DNA of 64,000 nucleotides from Caballeronia sp. M1242 (GTDB taxonomy: Bacteria > Pseudomonadota > Gammaproteobacteria > Burkholderiales > Burkholderiaceae), in the NCBI RefSeq assembly GCF_017220215.1, contig NZ_CP071129.1, forward strand, positions 930,001-994,000, written 5' to 3'. The notes under the pieces were generated by a model, which saw only the letters and a program-made list of their open reading frames with translations, made no database searches and was not told the origin of the DNA. This document shows, in pieces, positions 19,501 to 26,024 of this stretch. Within the stretch, counting starts at the first letter, position 1, and each line of letters begins with the position of its first letter. Position numbers and translations under genes: made by a program.

Positions 19501-20231
19501 TCGCGTTCCCGCGCGGCGCGGCGGCGGGGGAATGTCTGCATCGCATGTACGAACTGGCGGACTTCACGCAGCCTGCGACGTGGGCCGATGCGATCGACCG
19601 CGCGTTGCGCGAGCATCCGACGCCCGCGCCTGAGCCGCTCGCGCGGCGTCTTCGGCCGATGATGCAGCGCCTGCTCGCCGACACGCTCTCGACCGAGATC
19701 GCGCCGGGTCTTCGGCTGTCGCAGATTCCGCCCGCGCGTCGCATGAACGAGCTGGAGTTTCTCTTTCCCGCGCCGTCGCTGGACTTCGCGGCGCTGCGGC
19801 GGATTCTCGCCGCGCACGGCTATCCCGACGTCGCGCTGGAGGCGGGCGCGTTGCGGGGCTTCATCAAGGGGTTCATCGACATGATCGTGGAGCACGACGG
19901 GCGCTATTGGATCATCGACTGGAAGTCGAACTATCTCGGCGAGCGCGCCGCGGACTACAGCGCCGCGCCGCTCGCCGAAGCGATGGCGCATCACGCGTAT
20001 CACCTTCAGGCGCTCGTCTATGTAGTCGCGCTGCACCGGTATCTGCGCGCGCGGCTCGCTGCATACGACTATGAGACGCACGTCGGCGGCTATCTGTATT
20101 TGTTCGTGCGTGGCGTGCGGCCCGACTGGCGCGACGGCGACAGCGGCGCGCCGAGCGGCGTGCATCGCGGACGCCCGCCGCTCGCGCTCGTCGAGGCGCT
20201 CGACCGGCTGATGTTTGGAGGCGTGGCATGA
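16500..20231 (+). CDS. recB: RecBCD helicase-nuclease subunit RecB
   Basis: Beta subunit of exodeoxyribonuclease V: a 3'-5' helicase and the sole nuclease of the complex. Walker A is EASAGTGKTW (residues 30-39), Walker B is ALIDEFQDTDPLQY (~397-410), and later UvrD-type motifs include VQIVTIHKSKGLEYAVVFCP (~757-776) and ARLVYVALTRA. The nuclease domain at the C-terminus shows GFIDMI and IIDWKSNYLG (~1123-1146), the Asp-Asp-Lys catalytic set. At 1,243 residues it is slightly longer than the E. coli protein. Its stop TGA (20229-20231) is inside an ATGA that starts a repeat-derived ORF, rather than recD. Confidence 0.95.
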   Translation: MTTMTDVVNHETVRELDVFACGLDGVNQIEASAGTGKTWNICALYVRLLLEEQLSVERILVVTFTKAATAELHERIRTRLAGVAHAIENGDAAGDPFIERLFETTLEQMDPEEALQRIRIALHSFDQAAIHTIHAFCQRALQEAPFAAAMPFAFDMEADDSTLRFELAADFWRERVEPAAARVPSFASWLVAKGAGPASLDAQLARRLKKPLATLRWGNFADGQAAEAADAKALFDEACALWHAERDAIAKLLFDAEAMLKQTSHKRSMIEAAIDAWAEYFADADCHAPPPKDALKITASALAKGTKVKHTPPAHPFFEHAETLAAAAAAAEASQRALWLDLVREWLDYAPGELSARKRARRVVSFDDLLSNLHHALVKHAWLAEALRERYPAALIDEFQDTDPLQYAIFNRVFAPHGPLFLVGDPKQAIYSFRAADLHTYLAAREGASARYTLAVNQRSTARIIEACNRVFGANPSAFILEGLDYQPVRAGTRSRGPFVDATPAAAYSDFADFCVWMLPHGDSALSKGNAQRDAAEACAAEIARLLRGAQRGEVSIGDEPLRAGDIAVLVQTHRQGSMVKRVLAAWGVGSVELAQASVFGSLDAEQIERVLAAIDTPGDLRRLRAALATDWFGLDAGALWRLEHAVSAADSNDGANDSTNWVERFSRYRTIWHERGFAVMWRTLTRELSIAARLVTRPDGERRLTNINHLAELLQARSAEQPGIAPTLRWLAAQRAQQGGGEDAQLRLESDRNLVQIVTIHKSKGLEYAVVFCPFLNDGASRDAPKSGLPDAKEYHDEAGEAVLHYGIDEDESKEVSAAIAREQAAERARLVYVALTRAVYRCYVVAGVYMSNVSNKSTKESRRSVLNWLVAGAGQDFDAFCEEPPDEAGIVAAWHALEAQADGAIGVAPLPVIGAREPLAAEAAGSHEMTARTNQRLLRDRWRMASFSSLIAAGVRDEANQPQPVDARPDHDELADLDVPVLQQAAPRDETALADDDILAFPRGAAAGECLHRMYELADFTQPATWADAIDRALREHPTPAPEPLARRLRPMMQRLLADTLSTEIAPGLRLSQIPPARRMNELEFLFPAPSLDFAALRRILAAHGYPDVALEAGALRGFIKGFIDMIVEHDGRYWIIDWKSNYLGERAADYSAAPLAEAMAHHAYHLQALVYVVALHRYLRARLAAYDYETHVGGYLYLFVRGVRPDWRDGDSGAPSGVHRGRPPLALVEALDRLMFGGVA
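20040..20231 (+). repeat. recB 3' end, source copy of a 192-bp duplication
   Basis: These 192 bp encode the last ~63 codons of recB and recur at 20471-20662 with eight substitutions that I count (about 96% identity). The duplicate includes the GGAGG and the ATGA overlap. Confidence 0.85.
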
Positions 20232-20662
20232 GCAACGTCCAGTTGTACGCGCCGGCATCGCGCTTCGCGGATGAAGGCGCTGCGCTCGAGCGGCTCATGT
20301 GCGGAGGCGTGGCGGAGCACGATCCAGTTGTACGCGTCGGTATCGCGCTTCGCGGACGAAGGGGCTGCGCTCCGGCGGCTCATGTGTGGAGGCGTGGCAT
20401 GAGCACGATCGAGTCGAACGCGCCCGCATCGCGCTTCGCGGACGCAGGCGCTGCGCTCCGGCGGCTCATGTATCTGCGCGCGCGGCTCGCTGCATACGAC
20501 TATGAAACGCACGTCGGCGGCTATCTGTATTCGTTCGTGCGTGGCGTGCGACCCAACTGGCGCGATGACGACAGCGGCGCGCCGAGCGGCGTGCATCGCG
20601 GGCGCCCGCCGCTCGCGCTCGTCGAGGCGCTCGACCGGCTGATGTTGGGAGGCGTGGCATGA
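20228..20662 (+). CDS. Repeat-derived ORF bridging recB and recD (144 aa), doubtful protein
   Basis: It opens with an ATG overlapping the recB stop (ATGA) and a GGAGG 6 bp upstream. The product would fuse two RecD-like N-termini (MSNVQLYAPASRFADEG and MSTIESNAPASRFADAG) to a copy of the RecB C-terminus (YLRARLAAYDYETHVGGYLY). Its stop again overlaps an ATG at 20659. The copied RecB piece contains only the last ~63 residues and lacks the catalytic motifs, so a functional enzyme is not expected. It may matter only as a translated link that carries ribosomes towards recD. Confidence 0.35.
   Translation: MSNVQLYAPASRFADEGAALERLMCGGVAEHDPVVRVGIALRGRRGCAPAAHVWRRGMSTIESNAPASRFADAGAALRRLMYLRARLAAYDYETHVGGYLYSFVRGVRPNWRDDDSGAPSGVHRGRPPLALVEALDRLMLGGVA
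20471..20662 (+). repeat. Duplicated recB 3' end (192 bp)
   Basis: Second copy of 20040-20231, offset 431 bp. It is in frame with the repeat-derived ORF from 20228 and ends with the same GGAGGCGTGGCATGA stop/start overlap. Confidence 0.85.
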
Positions 20663-20835
20663 GCAAGGTCCCGTTGTACGCGCCGGCGTCGCGCTTCGCG
20701 GATGAAGGGCGCTGCGCTCCGGCGGCTGATGTGCGGAGGCGTGGCATGAGCACGATGAACCTGAAGGCACCGGCATCGCGCTTCGCAGACGAAGGCGCCG
20801 CGCACGACCGGCTGATGTCCGGAGGCGCGGCATGA
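20659..20835 (+). CDS. Repeat-derived ORF overlapping the recD start (58 aa), doubtful protein
   Basis: ATG at 20659 overlaps the stop of the preceding repeat ORF, and its own TGA (20833-20835) overlaps the recD ATG (20832). The product holds two RecD-like N-termini (MSKVPLYAPASRFADEG and MSTMNLKAPASRFADEG). It passes through unit 5 in frame because unit 4 is 87 bp long. It completes an unbroken chain of ATGA overlaps from recC to recD. A biological role for the peptide itself is unlikely. Confidence 0.35.
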   Translation: MSKVPLYAPASRFADEGRCAPAADVRRRGMSTMNLKAPASRFADEGAAHDRLMSGGAA

Positions 20836-23387
20836 GCACCATTGAGTCGACCGCGCCCGCATCGCGTTTCGCGGACGAAAGCGCGGCACTGGCCGAAGGT
20901 TTCGCGCGGCGCATGGCCGAACTGTCGCGGCGTTCCGGTGCGAACGCAAACGCAGTGGCGTGGGCCGAACGCGCGGCGCTCGCAATCAGCAGCGCGACGG
21001 CGCTCGGGCACGTGTGCATGCCGCTCGCCGCGGTCGCGCGCCGTCACGGCGGACGCGCGCGCGAGGTCCGCGAGGCGCTGCTCGCGAGCGGCGTCGCGAG
21101 CCTCGCGCGCACGCAGTCGCCGATGCAGGCGGCGGATTTGCTGCCGCTCGTCATCGACGAGGACGGCCGCCTCTATCTCGCGCGCTACTTCGACTACGAG
21201 CGGCGTCTCGCGCTCGCGCTCGTCGAGCGGGCGTGGGCCGCGCGGATCACGGTGTCCGGGCGTGAGCTTGCGGCGCACGCCGAGCGCATTACGCGTTATT
21301 TCGGGCCGAGCGCGGGCGATGACATCGACTGGCAGCGCGTCGCGGCGCTCGTGGCGCTGGCGGGACGGCTGACTATCGTGAGCGGCGGTCCGGGCACGGG
21401 CAAGACGACGACGGTGGTCGGCGTGCTGGCCTGTCTGCTCGACGCCGATCCCAACCTGCGCATCGCGCTTGCCGCCCCGACCGGCAAGGCCGCGCAGCGC
21501 ATGCAGGAGGCGCTGATCGAGCGCGCGGACAAGCTCCCGCCCGAACTCGCGCAACGCTTGCCGCGCACGTCCTTCACGCTGCAGCGACTGCTGGGTGTGC
21601 TGCCGGATGGCGGCTTCCGGCATCATCGGGACAATCCGCTGCCGTACGACGTGATCGTCGTCGATGAAGCGTCGATGATCGATGTCGCGCTCGCGGCGCA
21701 TTTGCTCGAAGCCGTCGCGCCGACGAGCCGGCTCGTGATGCTCGGCGACAAGGACCAGCTGTCCGCGGTCGAGGCGGGCGCGGTGTTCGCGGAACTGAGC
21801 GCGCAGCCGTCGTTCAGTCAGGGCGGCGCGCGGCGCATCGCCGAGGCGCTCGGCGTGGACTACGCGCGCTTGCGGGCGGCGTTGCCGTCGGGCTCGGCTG
21901 CGGCTTCGTCGACAGATGACGATTGGGATGGCGAAGCGGTCGGAGCGGAGCAAAGCGCAGACAAGGGCGACCTGCTCGCGCCGCGAGACGCGCGACGCGA
22001 TGAGCGAACTCCCGTTGGGCCGGCCGGTAGCGCTGCGGCGTTGCGCGCGGGATCGGGGTCGCGCACGCAAGCCGTTTTCGATGACGAAGGCTACGCCGAC
22101 CTTTTCGCGACCATCGATACGGAGACGTATCCGGAAGACGAACCTGGCGACGGGGCGCGGCGGAACGTCGACGACGAGAGAAGTCAGCGGAAGGCACCGG
22201 ACAAGCGCAATGAGCGGGTCGACAACGCCGAGTGCGAACGGCGGGACGAGTTCAACGAGCAACGCGAAGCCGATGAGTCTGATAAGCGCGACCGTCGAGT
22301 TGAGCGTAAAGACCGCGACGAGGGAAACCAGCGCGTCGAGCAAACCGACGACAGCGAGCGGGACCGACGCAGTGAGCAGGATCGGCACCACGAGCACCAC
22401 GGCCACAACGAGCATGACGGCCAAAGGGAACGCGACGTGCCCAAACAGCACGCTAATCTGAACGAACCCAGCGAAAACGACAGGCGCACCGCGGCCGACG
22501 ATCCGAGCCACACCGACGCCCCGCTCACCGATTGCGTCCTCTGGCTTGCGCGCAATTACCGCTTCGGGCTGGATTCGGCGATCGGCCGCTTGTCGATCGC
22601 CATCCGCGACGGCGATGCGCAGGCTGCCCTCGCAGCGCTCGATATCCGGCAATCGCCCGCGACAGTTGAAGACGCAGCCGCCGTTCTCTTCGACGACGCG
22701 CACGCCGTGCTTTCCGAGCGCACGCTCGCGCATCTGGCGACAGGATTCGCGCCATACGCCGACGCGCTCTCCTCGGTACTCGAGGCGCGGCGCTCCGCTT
22801 CAATCACCGCGCAGGCCGACGAAGCCCGGCTCTTCGACTCCCTGAACCGCTTTCGCGTGCTGTGCGCGACGCGCAAAGGCCCGCGCGGCGTCGACGAAGT
22901 GAACGCCCGCATCGCGGCAAAAGTGCGGGAGCAAGCCGGCATTGCGCTTGCGCTCGGCGCACAATGGTTCGCCGGGCGGCCGGTGATCGTCACGCGCAAC
23001 GACTACGCGCTCGGGCTTTTCAACGGCGATATCGGCATTGCGCTGCCGGGCGCGGACGGCGCGCTTCGCGTGGCCTTCCGCATGGCCGACGGCTCGGTGC
23101 GCTACGTCTCGCCCGCCGCGCTGCCGCCGCACGATACGGCGTTCGCGCTCACGGTCCACAAGTCGCAGGGATCGGAGTTCGACGAGGCGGCGCTCGTCTT
23201 GCCGGGGAGCTTCGTGCGCGTGCTGTCGCGCGAGCTGGTGTACACGGCCATCACGCGGGCCAAGCGCCGGATCGAGGTGATCGGCTCGGCGGAGATCTTC
23301 GCGCAGGCGGTGAATGCGCCGACGCGCCGCGATTCCGGCCTCGCGGCGAGAATGATGCGGTTGATGAGCGCCAGCGCTGGGACTTGA
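20832..23387 (+). CDS. recD: RecBCD helicase subunit RecD with a large charged insert (851 aa)
   Basis: Alpha subunit of exodeoxyribonuclease V, a 5'-3' superfamily 1 helicase. Walker A is SGGPGTGKTTT (residues ~184-194), APTGKAAQRM follows as motif Ia, VIVVDEASMIDVAL is Walker B, and the C-terminal ALTVHKSQGSEFDE and ELVYTAITRAKRR are motifs V/VI. Residues ~356-562 are a hydrophilic insert rich in Asp, Glu, Arg, Gln and His. With it the protein is ~240 residues longer than E. coli RecD (608). GGAGG precedes the start at 20832, which is the last of a series of repeated recD-like starts. Expression may depend on re-initiation through the two small upstream ORFs. Confidence 0.92.
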   Translation: MSTIESTAPASRFADESAALAEGFARRMAELSRRSGANANAVAWAERAALAISSATALGHVCMPLAAVARRHGGRAREVREALLASGVASLARTQSPMQAADLLPLVIDEDGRLYLARYFDYERRLALALVERAWAARITVSGRELAAHAERITRYFGPSAGDDIDWQRVAALVALAGRLTIVSGGPGTGKTTTVVGVLACLLDADPNLRIALAAPTGKAAQRMQEALIERADKLPPELAQRLPRTSFTLQRLLGVLPDGGFRHHRDNPLPYDVIVVDEASMIDVALAAHLLEAVAPTSRLVMLGDKDQLSAVEAGAVFAELSAQPSFSQGGARRIAEALGVDYARLRAALPSGSAAASSTDDDWDGEAVGAEQSADKGDLLAPRDARRDERTPVGPAGSAAALRAGSGSRTQAVFDDEGYADLFATIDTETYPEDEPGDGARRNVDDERSQRKAPDKRNERVDNAECERRDEFNEQREADESDKRDRRVERKDRDEGNQRVEQTDDSERDRRSEQDRHHEHHGHNEHDGQRERDVPKQHANLNEPSENDRRTAADDPSHTDAPLTDCVLWLARNYRFGLDSAIGRLSIAIRDGDAQAALAALDIRQSPATVEDAAAVLFDDAHAVLSERTLAHLATGFAPYADALSSVLEARRSASITAQADEARLFDSLNRFRVLCATRKGPRGVDEVNARIAAKVREQAGIALALGAQWFAGRPVIVTRNDYALGLFNGDIGIALPGADGALRVAFRMADGSVRYVSPAALPPHDTAFALTVHKSQGSEFDEAALVLPGSFVRVLSRELVYTAITRAKRRIEVIGSAEIFAQAVNAPTRRDSGLAARMMRLMSASAGT
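21900..22517 (+). repeat. Charged low-complexity insert within recD
   Basis: This segment encodes RecD residues ~356-562. It moves from an acidic linker (STDDDWDGEAVGAEQ) to a long run of short Glu/Arg/Asp/Gln units (ERRDEFNEQREADESDKRDR) and a His-rich patch (RHHEHHGHNEHDG). The helicase motifs before and after are intact and in frame, so the insert is probably a disordered loop rather than damage. Confidence 0.65.
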
Positions 23388-23417
23388 GGCGCGTGCCTAT
23401 TCGAAGGAGTCACTCTC

Positions 23418-23825
23418 ATGACCGATAGCTTCGCGATCGCGCCGGGCGAGATCGAGTTGACGGCCGTGCGCGCGCAGGGCGCGGGCGGCCAGAACGTCAA
23501 CAAGGTGTCGAGCGCCATTCACCTACGCTTCGACATTCGCGCGTCGTCGCTGCCGGAGCACATCAAGGCGCGTCTGCTCGCGCTCGCCGATAGCCGCGTG
23601 ACGCGCGACGGCGTCATCGTCATCAAAGCACAGGAGCATCGCACGCAGGACATGAACCGCGCCGCGGCGCTCGCGCGGCTGGACGAACTCATTCGCAGCG
23701 TGAGCGTCACGCGTCGCAAACGCATCGCGACGAAGCCCACGCGTGCGTCGCAGGTCCGCCGTGTCGAAGGGAAAGTGAAACGCGGCGCGGTGAAAGCGGG
23801 GCGCGGACGGGTGCGGGACGAGTAG
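23418..23825 (+). CDS. arfB: Ribosome-rescue peptidyl-tRNA hydrolase ArfB
   Basis: Releases ribosomes stalled on mRNAs lacking a stop codon by hydrolysing peptidyl-tRNA. The catalytic loop GAGGQNVNK (residues 21-29) contains the GGQ motif shared with release factors, and the C-terminal tail is strongly basic ([18 protein letters not shown] and [13 protein letters not shown]), the part that enters the empty mRNA channel. The 135-residue length is typical. The start at 23418 has GAAGGAGTCACTCTC upstream. It lies 30 bp after recD in the same direction, so it may be read from the recCBD transcript. Confidence 0.9.
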   Translation: MTDSFAIAPGEIELTAVRAQGAGGQNVNKVSSAIHLRFDIRASSLPEHIKARLLALADSRVTRDGVIVIKAQEHRTQDMNRAAALARLDELIRSVSVTRRKRIATKPTRASQVRRVEGKVKRGAVKAGRGRVRDE

Positions 23826-23929
23826 GGCGGCGGTGCCGATCCTTGCGCGTGGGAAGGCATGCGCTAGGTGACGTCCGTCGCTAGCGTCGTTCGCGCGAGC
23901 ATTCCGAGCAGGACGTGCTCGAGGCTTCT

Positions 23930-24941
23930 AATGCGCCCGCAAAGCCGAGCGTGGATGCCGAGCCGGCATCCGCTTGCCCGCGACCACATCTGCGCATTTC
24001 TCCGAGTTCACGAGCGACACGTGTTCATCGGGAATGGCGGCTGCGCTGCGCCGCGAAAGTGGAGCGCAAAACTCGACCGGCTCGTTCGAACGAGCACAAG
24101 GACTACCGCGCCAGCGCCTGTCGCGCGCTGGACGGCATCCGCTCAGCAACGGGCGTCGTGGGAGCGGAGCGCATACCGCGCGACTCATTCGAACACGCAG
24201 AAAGATGAGCGGGTAAGCGCCTGTCGCGCGCTGGACGGCATCCGCTCAGCAGTGGGCGTCGTGGGAGCGGAGTGCATACCGCGCTGCGTAGCGAAAGTGC
24301 GAGCGCAAATCCGCGCGACTCATTCGAACACGCAGAAAGATGAGCGGGTAAGCGCCTGTCGCGCGCTGGACGGCATCCGCTCAGCAACGGGCGTCGTGGG
24401 AGCGGAGCGCATACCGCGCTGCGTAGCGAAAGTGCGAGCGCAAACCCGCGCGACTCATTCGAACACGCAGAAAGATGAGCGGGTAAGCGCCTGTCGCGCG
24501 CTGGACGGCATCCGCTCAACAACGGGCGTCGCGGGAGCGGAGCGCGGCCCGCGCTGCGCCGCGAAAGTGGAGCGCAAACCCGCGCGACTCATTCGAACAC
24601 GCAGAAAGATGAGCGGGTAAGCGCCTGTCGCGCGCTGGACGGCATCCGCTCAACAATGGGCGTCGCGAAAGCCGAGCGCAAACCGCGCGACTCATGTGAA
24701 TGGGTAGGAAGATGAGCAGGCAAGCGCCTGTCGCGCCCTAGACGCCAGCCGCTCAGCGACGAGCGCCGCGAAAGCCAAGCGTGGATGCCGACCCGGCATC
24801 CGCTCGACAATCCGGTGGCCAGCGCCGTGCCCGCGCATCCTTCATCACGAGCGACACGCGTTTATCGAGAGAAGCGCGGCCCGCACTCCGCCGCCAACGC
24901 AGAGCGCCATCCCGGCCGACGTAGTCCGACGAGTGCACACA
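23930..24941 (-). repeat. Degenerate minisatellite derived from the eamA 3' end
   Basis: The motif AGCGCCTGTCGCGCGCTGG, followed by GGCATCCGCTCA, recurs starting at 24113, 24216, 24351, 24486, 24620 and, more diverged, 24723. Spacings are 103, 135, 135, 134 and 103 bp, the longer units carrying an extra ~32 bp (GCTGCGTAGCGAAAGTGCGAGCGC). Flanking stretches at 23940-24060 and 24780-24910 translate on the minus strand to sequences such as DEHVSLV and RVSLVMKDA, matching the C-terminus of the adjacent EamA protein (DEHVSLVMMEG). No gene is supported here; plus-strand ORFs through it are repeats of one another. Confidence 0.8.
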
Positions 24942-25880
24942 CTACCGCGCAAGCGACTTCCTCCCGCCAAACGGCATCCGCTTGACCACGCCCGTCGCCA
25001 GCGCCGTGCCCGCGAGCACGACCGCGCATCCTTCCATCATCACGAGCGAGACGTGCTCGTCCAGGAAAAGCGCGCCCCACAAGATGCCGAAAAGCGGAAT
25101 GACGAACGTGACCGTCATCGCGCGCGCCGGGCCGGCCGACGCCACCAGCCCGAAGTAGAGGAAATACGCGATGCCCGTGCAGCACACGCCGAGCGCGATG
25201 ACCGCCTCCCACGCATGCGCGGAGATCGGCGTCGCGGGCCACGTCATCGCGGCGAGCGGGGCAAGCGCGATGGTCGCGCCGATCATGCTGCCGGCCGCAT
25301 TCGTGGTCGCGTCGACATCCATCAGGTACTTCTTCGCGAAGTTGCCCGCCACGCCGTAGAGCGCGGACGCCGCCAGCGCCGCCGCGGCCCCCAGCAGCCC
25401 GCGCACCGGCAGCGCCGACACGCCCGCGTCGTGCGCGCCCGGCGTCGCAATCTGGTTCCACACGAGCAGCAGCACGCCCGCGAAGCCGATCGCCATGCCG
25501 ATGGTGCGCATCGTCGTCAGCCGGTCCTTCAACCACACGTACGCGACGAGCGCGCCCCAGAGCGGCGTCGTCGCGTTGATGACGGACGTCGCGCCCGCCG
25601 ACAGCGTGAGTTCCGCGAATGCGAAAAGACAGAAGGGCGCGGCCGAATTGAGAATGCCGACGACGAAAAGCGGCACGGCGCGCTTGCGCATCGTCGAAAG
25701 CGTGTCGGCCCACGGGCGTCGCGCGAGCAGCATCGCGATCAGAAACAGCGCGCCGATGCCCACGCGCACGGCCATCAGCGGCGCGACACCGAACTCGACG
25801 ACACCCACGCGGATGAAAAGAAACGACGCGCCCCACATGGCGGCCAGGACGACTAATTGAAACAAATTGACGATGGACAT
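24942..25880 (-). CDS. EamA/DMT-superfamily transporter (312 aa)
   Basis: Inner-membrane metabolite exporter of the drug/metabolite transporter superfamily. Ten hydrophobic helices in two homologous EamA halves are visible, beginning MSIVNLFQLVVLAAMWGASF and including SVINATTPLWGALVAYVWLK, the typical motif at the end of the first half, and VIPLFGILWGALFLDEHVSL at the end of the second. The substrate is unknown. The ATG at 25880 is preceded by a region shared with no other gene. The 3' end continues directly into the minisatellite whose units look like decayed copies of this gene's last codons. Confidence 0.88.
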   Translation of the reverse strand: MSIVNLFQLVVLAAMWGASFLFIRVGVVEFGVAPLMAVRVGIGALFLIAMLLARRPWADTLSTMRKRAVPLFVVGILNSAAPFCLFAFAELTLSAGATSVINATTPLWGALVAYVWLKDRLTTMRTIGMAIGFAGVLLLVWNQIATPGAHDAGVSALPVRGLLGAAAALAASALYGVAGNFAKKYLMDVDATTNAAGSMIGATIALAPLAAMTWPATPISAHAWEAVIALGVCCTGIAYFLYFGLVASAGPARAMTVTFVIPLFGILWGALFLDEHVSLVMMEGCAVVLAGTALATGVVKRMPFGGRKSLAR

Positions 25881-25990
25881 GACGTTGCGGACTTCTTCCT
25901 GCTGATAAAAGTCCGCGCATGTTACACCGCGCCGCGCGCCGGGAAGCGTTCGTCGAAAGAGAGCGCAAGAAGCAGGAACAAAGCAGGAAC

Positions 25991-26014
25991 GCGCCCCGTC
26001 GCCGAACGGGGCGC
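25991..26014 (-). terminator. Hairpin after lactate permease gene
   Basis: GCGCCCCG pairs with CGGGGCGC across an 8-base loop just beyond the permease stop. The U-run is poor on the minus strand, so this is at best a weak terminator. Confidence 0.35.
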
Positions 26015-26024
26015 GGGGGCGTGG

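Larger units (their letters stand above)
20217..20831 (+). repeat. recB/recD junction repeat array (~86-bp units plus a recB-end copy)
   Basis: Units beginning GGAGGCGTGGCATGAGC, each followed by codons for APASRFADEG-AAL-RLM, start at 20217, 20303, 20388, 20648 and 20735, and the true recD start at 20821 is a sixth, slightly diverged copy. Spacing is 85-87 bp except between units 3 and 4, where the 192-bp recB-end copy (20471-20662) is inserted. Each unit carries a ribosome-binding site, ATG and the first ~20 codons of recD, preceded by the last codons of recB. The ATG is lost only in unit 2 (GGCGGAGC). Confidence 0.85.

Noticed and set aside
16137..20258. Long minus-strand ORFs opposite recB
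   Set aside because: Antisense shadows of recB; no ribosome-binding sites and no recognisable family.
23868..24620. Plus-strand repeat ORF (250 codons) in the minisatellite
   Set aside because: The reading frame is made of identical minisatellite units. It has no ribosome-binding site, and the sequence is better explained as decayed copies of a gene end.
24113..24723. Possible CRISPR array
   Set aside because: Units are 103-135 bp and contiguous with no unique spacers of constant length; no cas genes nearby.
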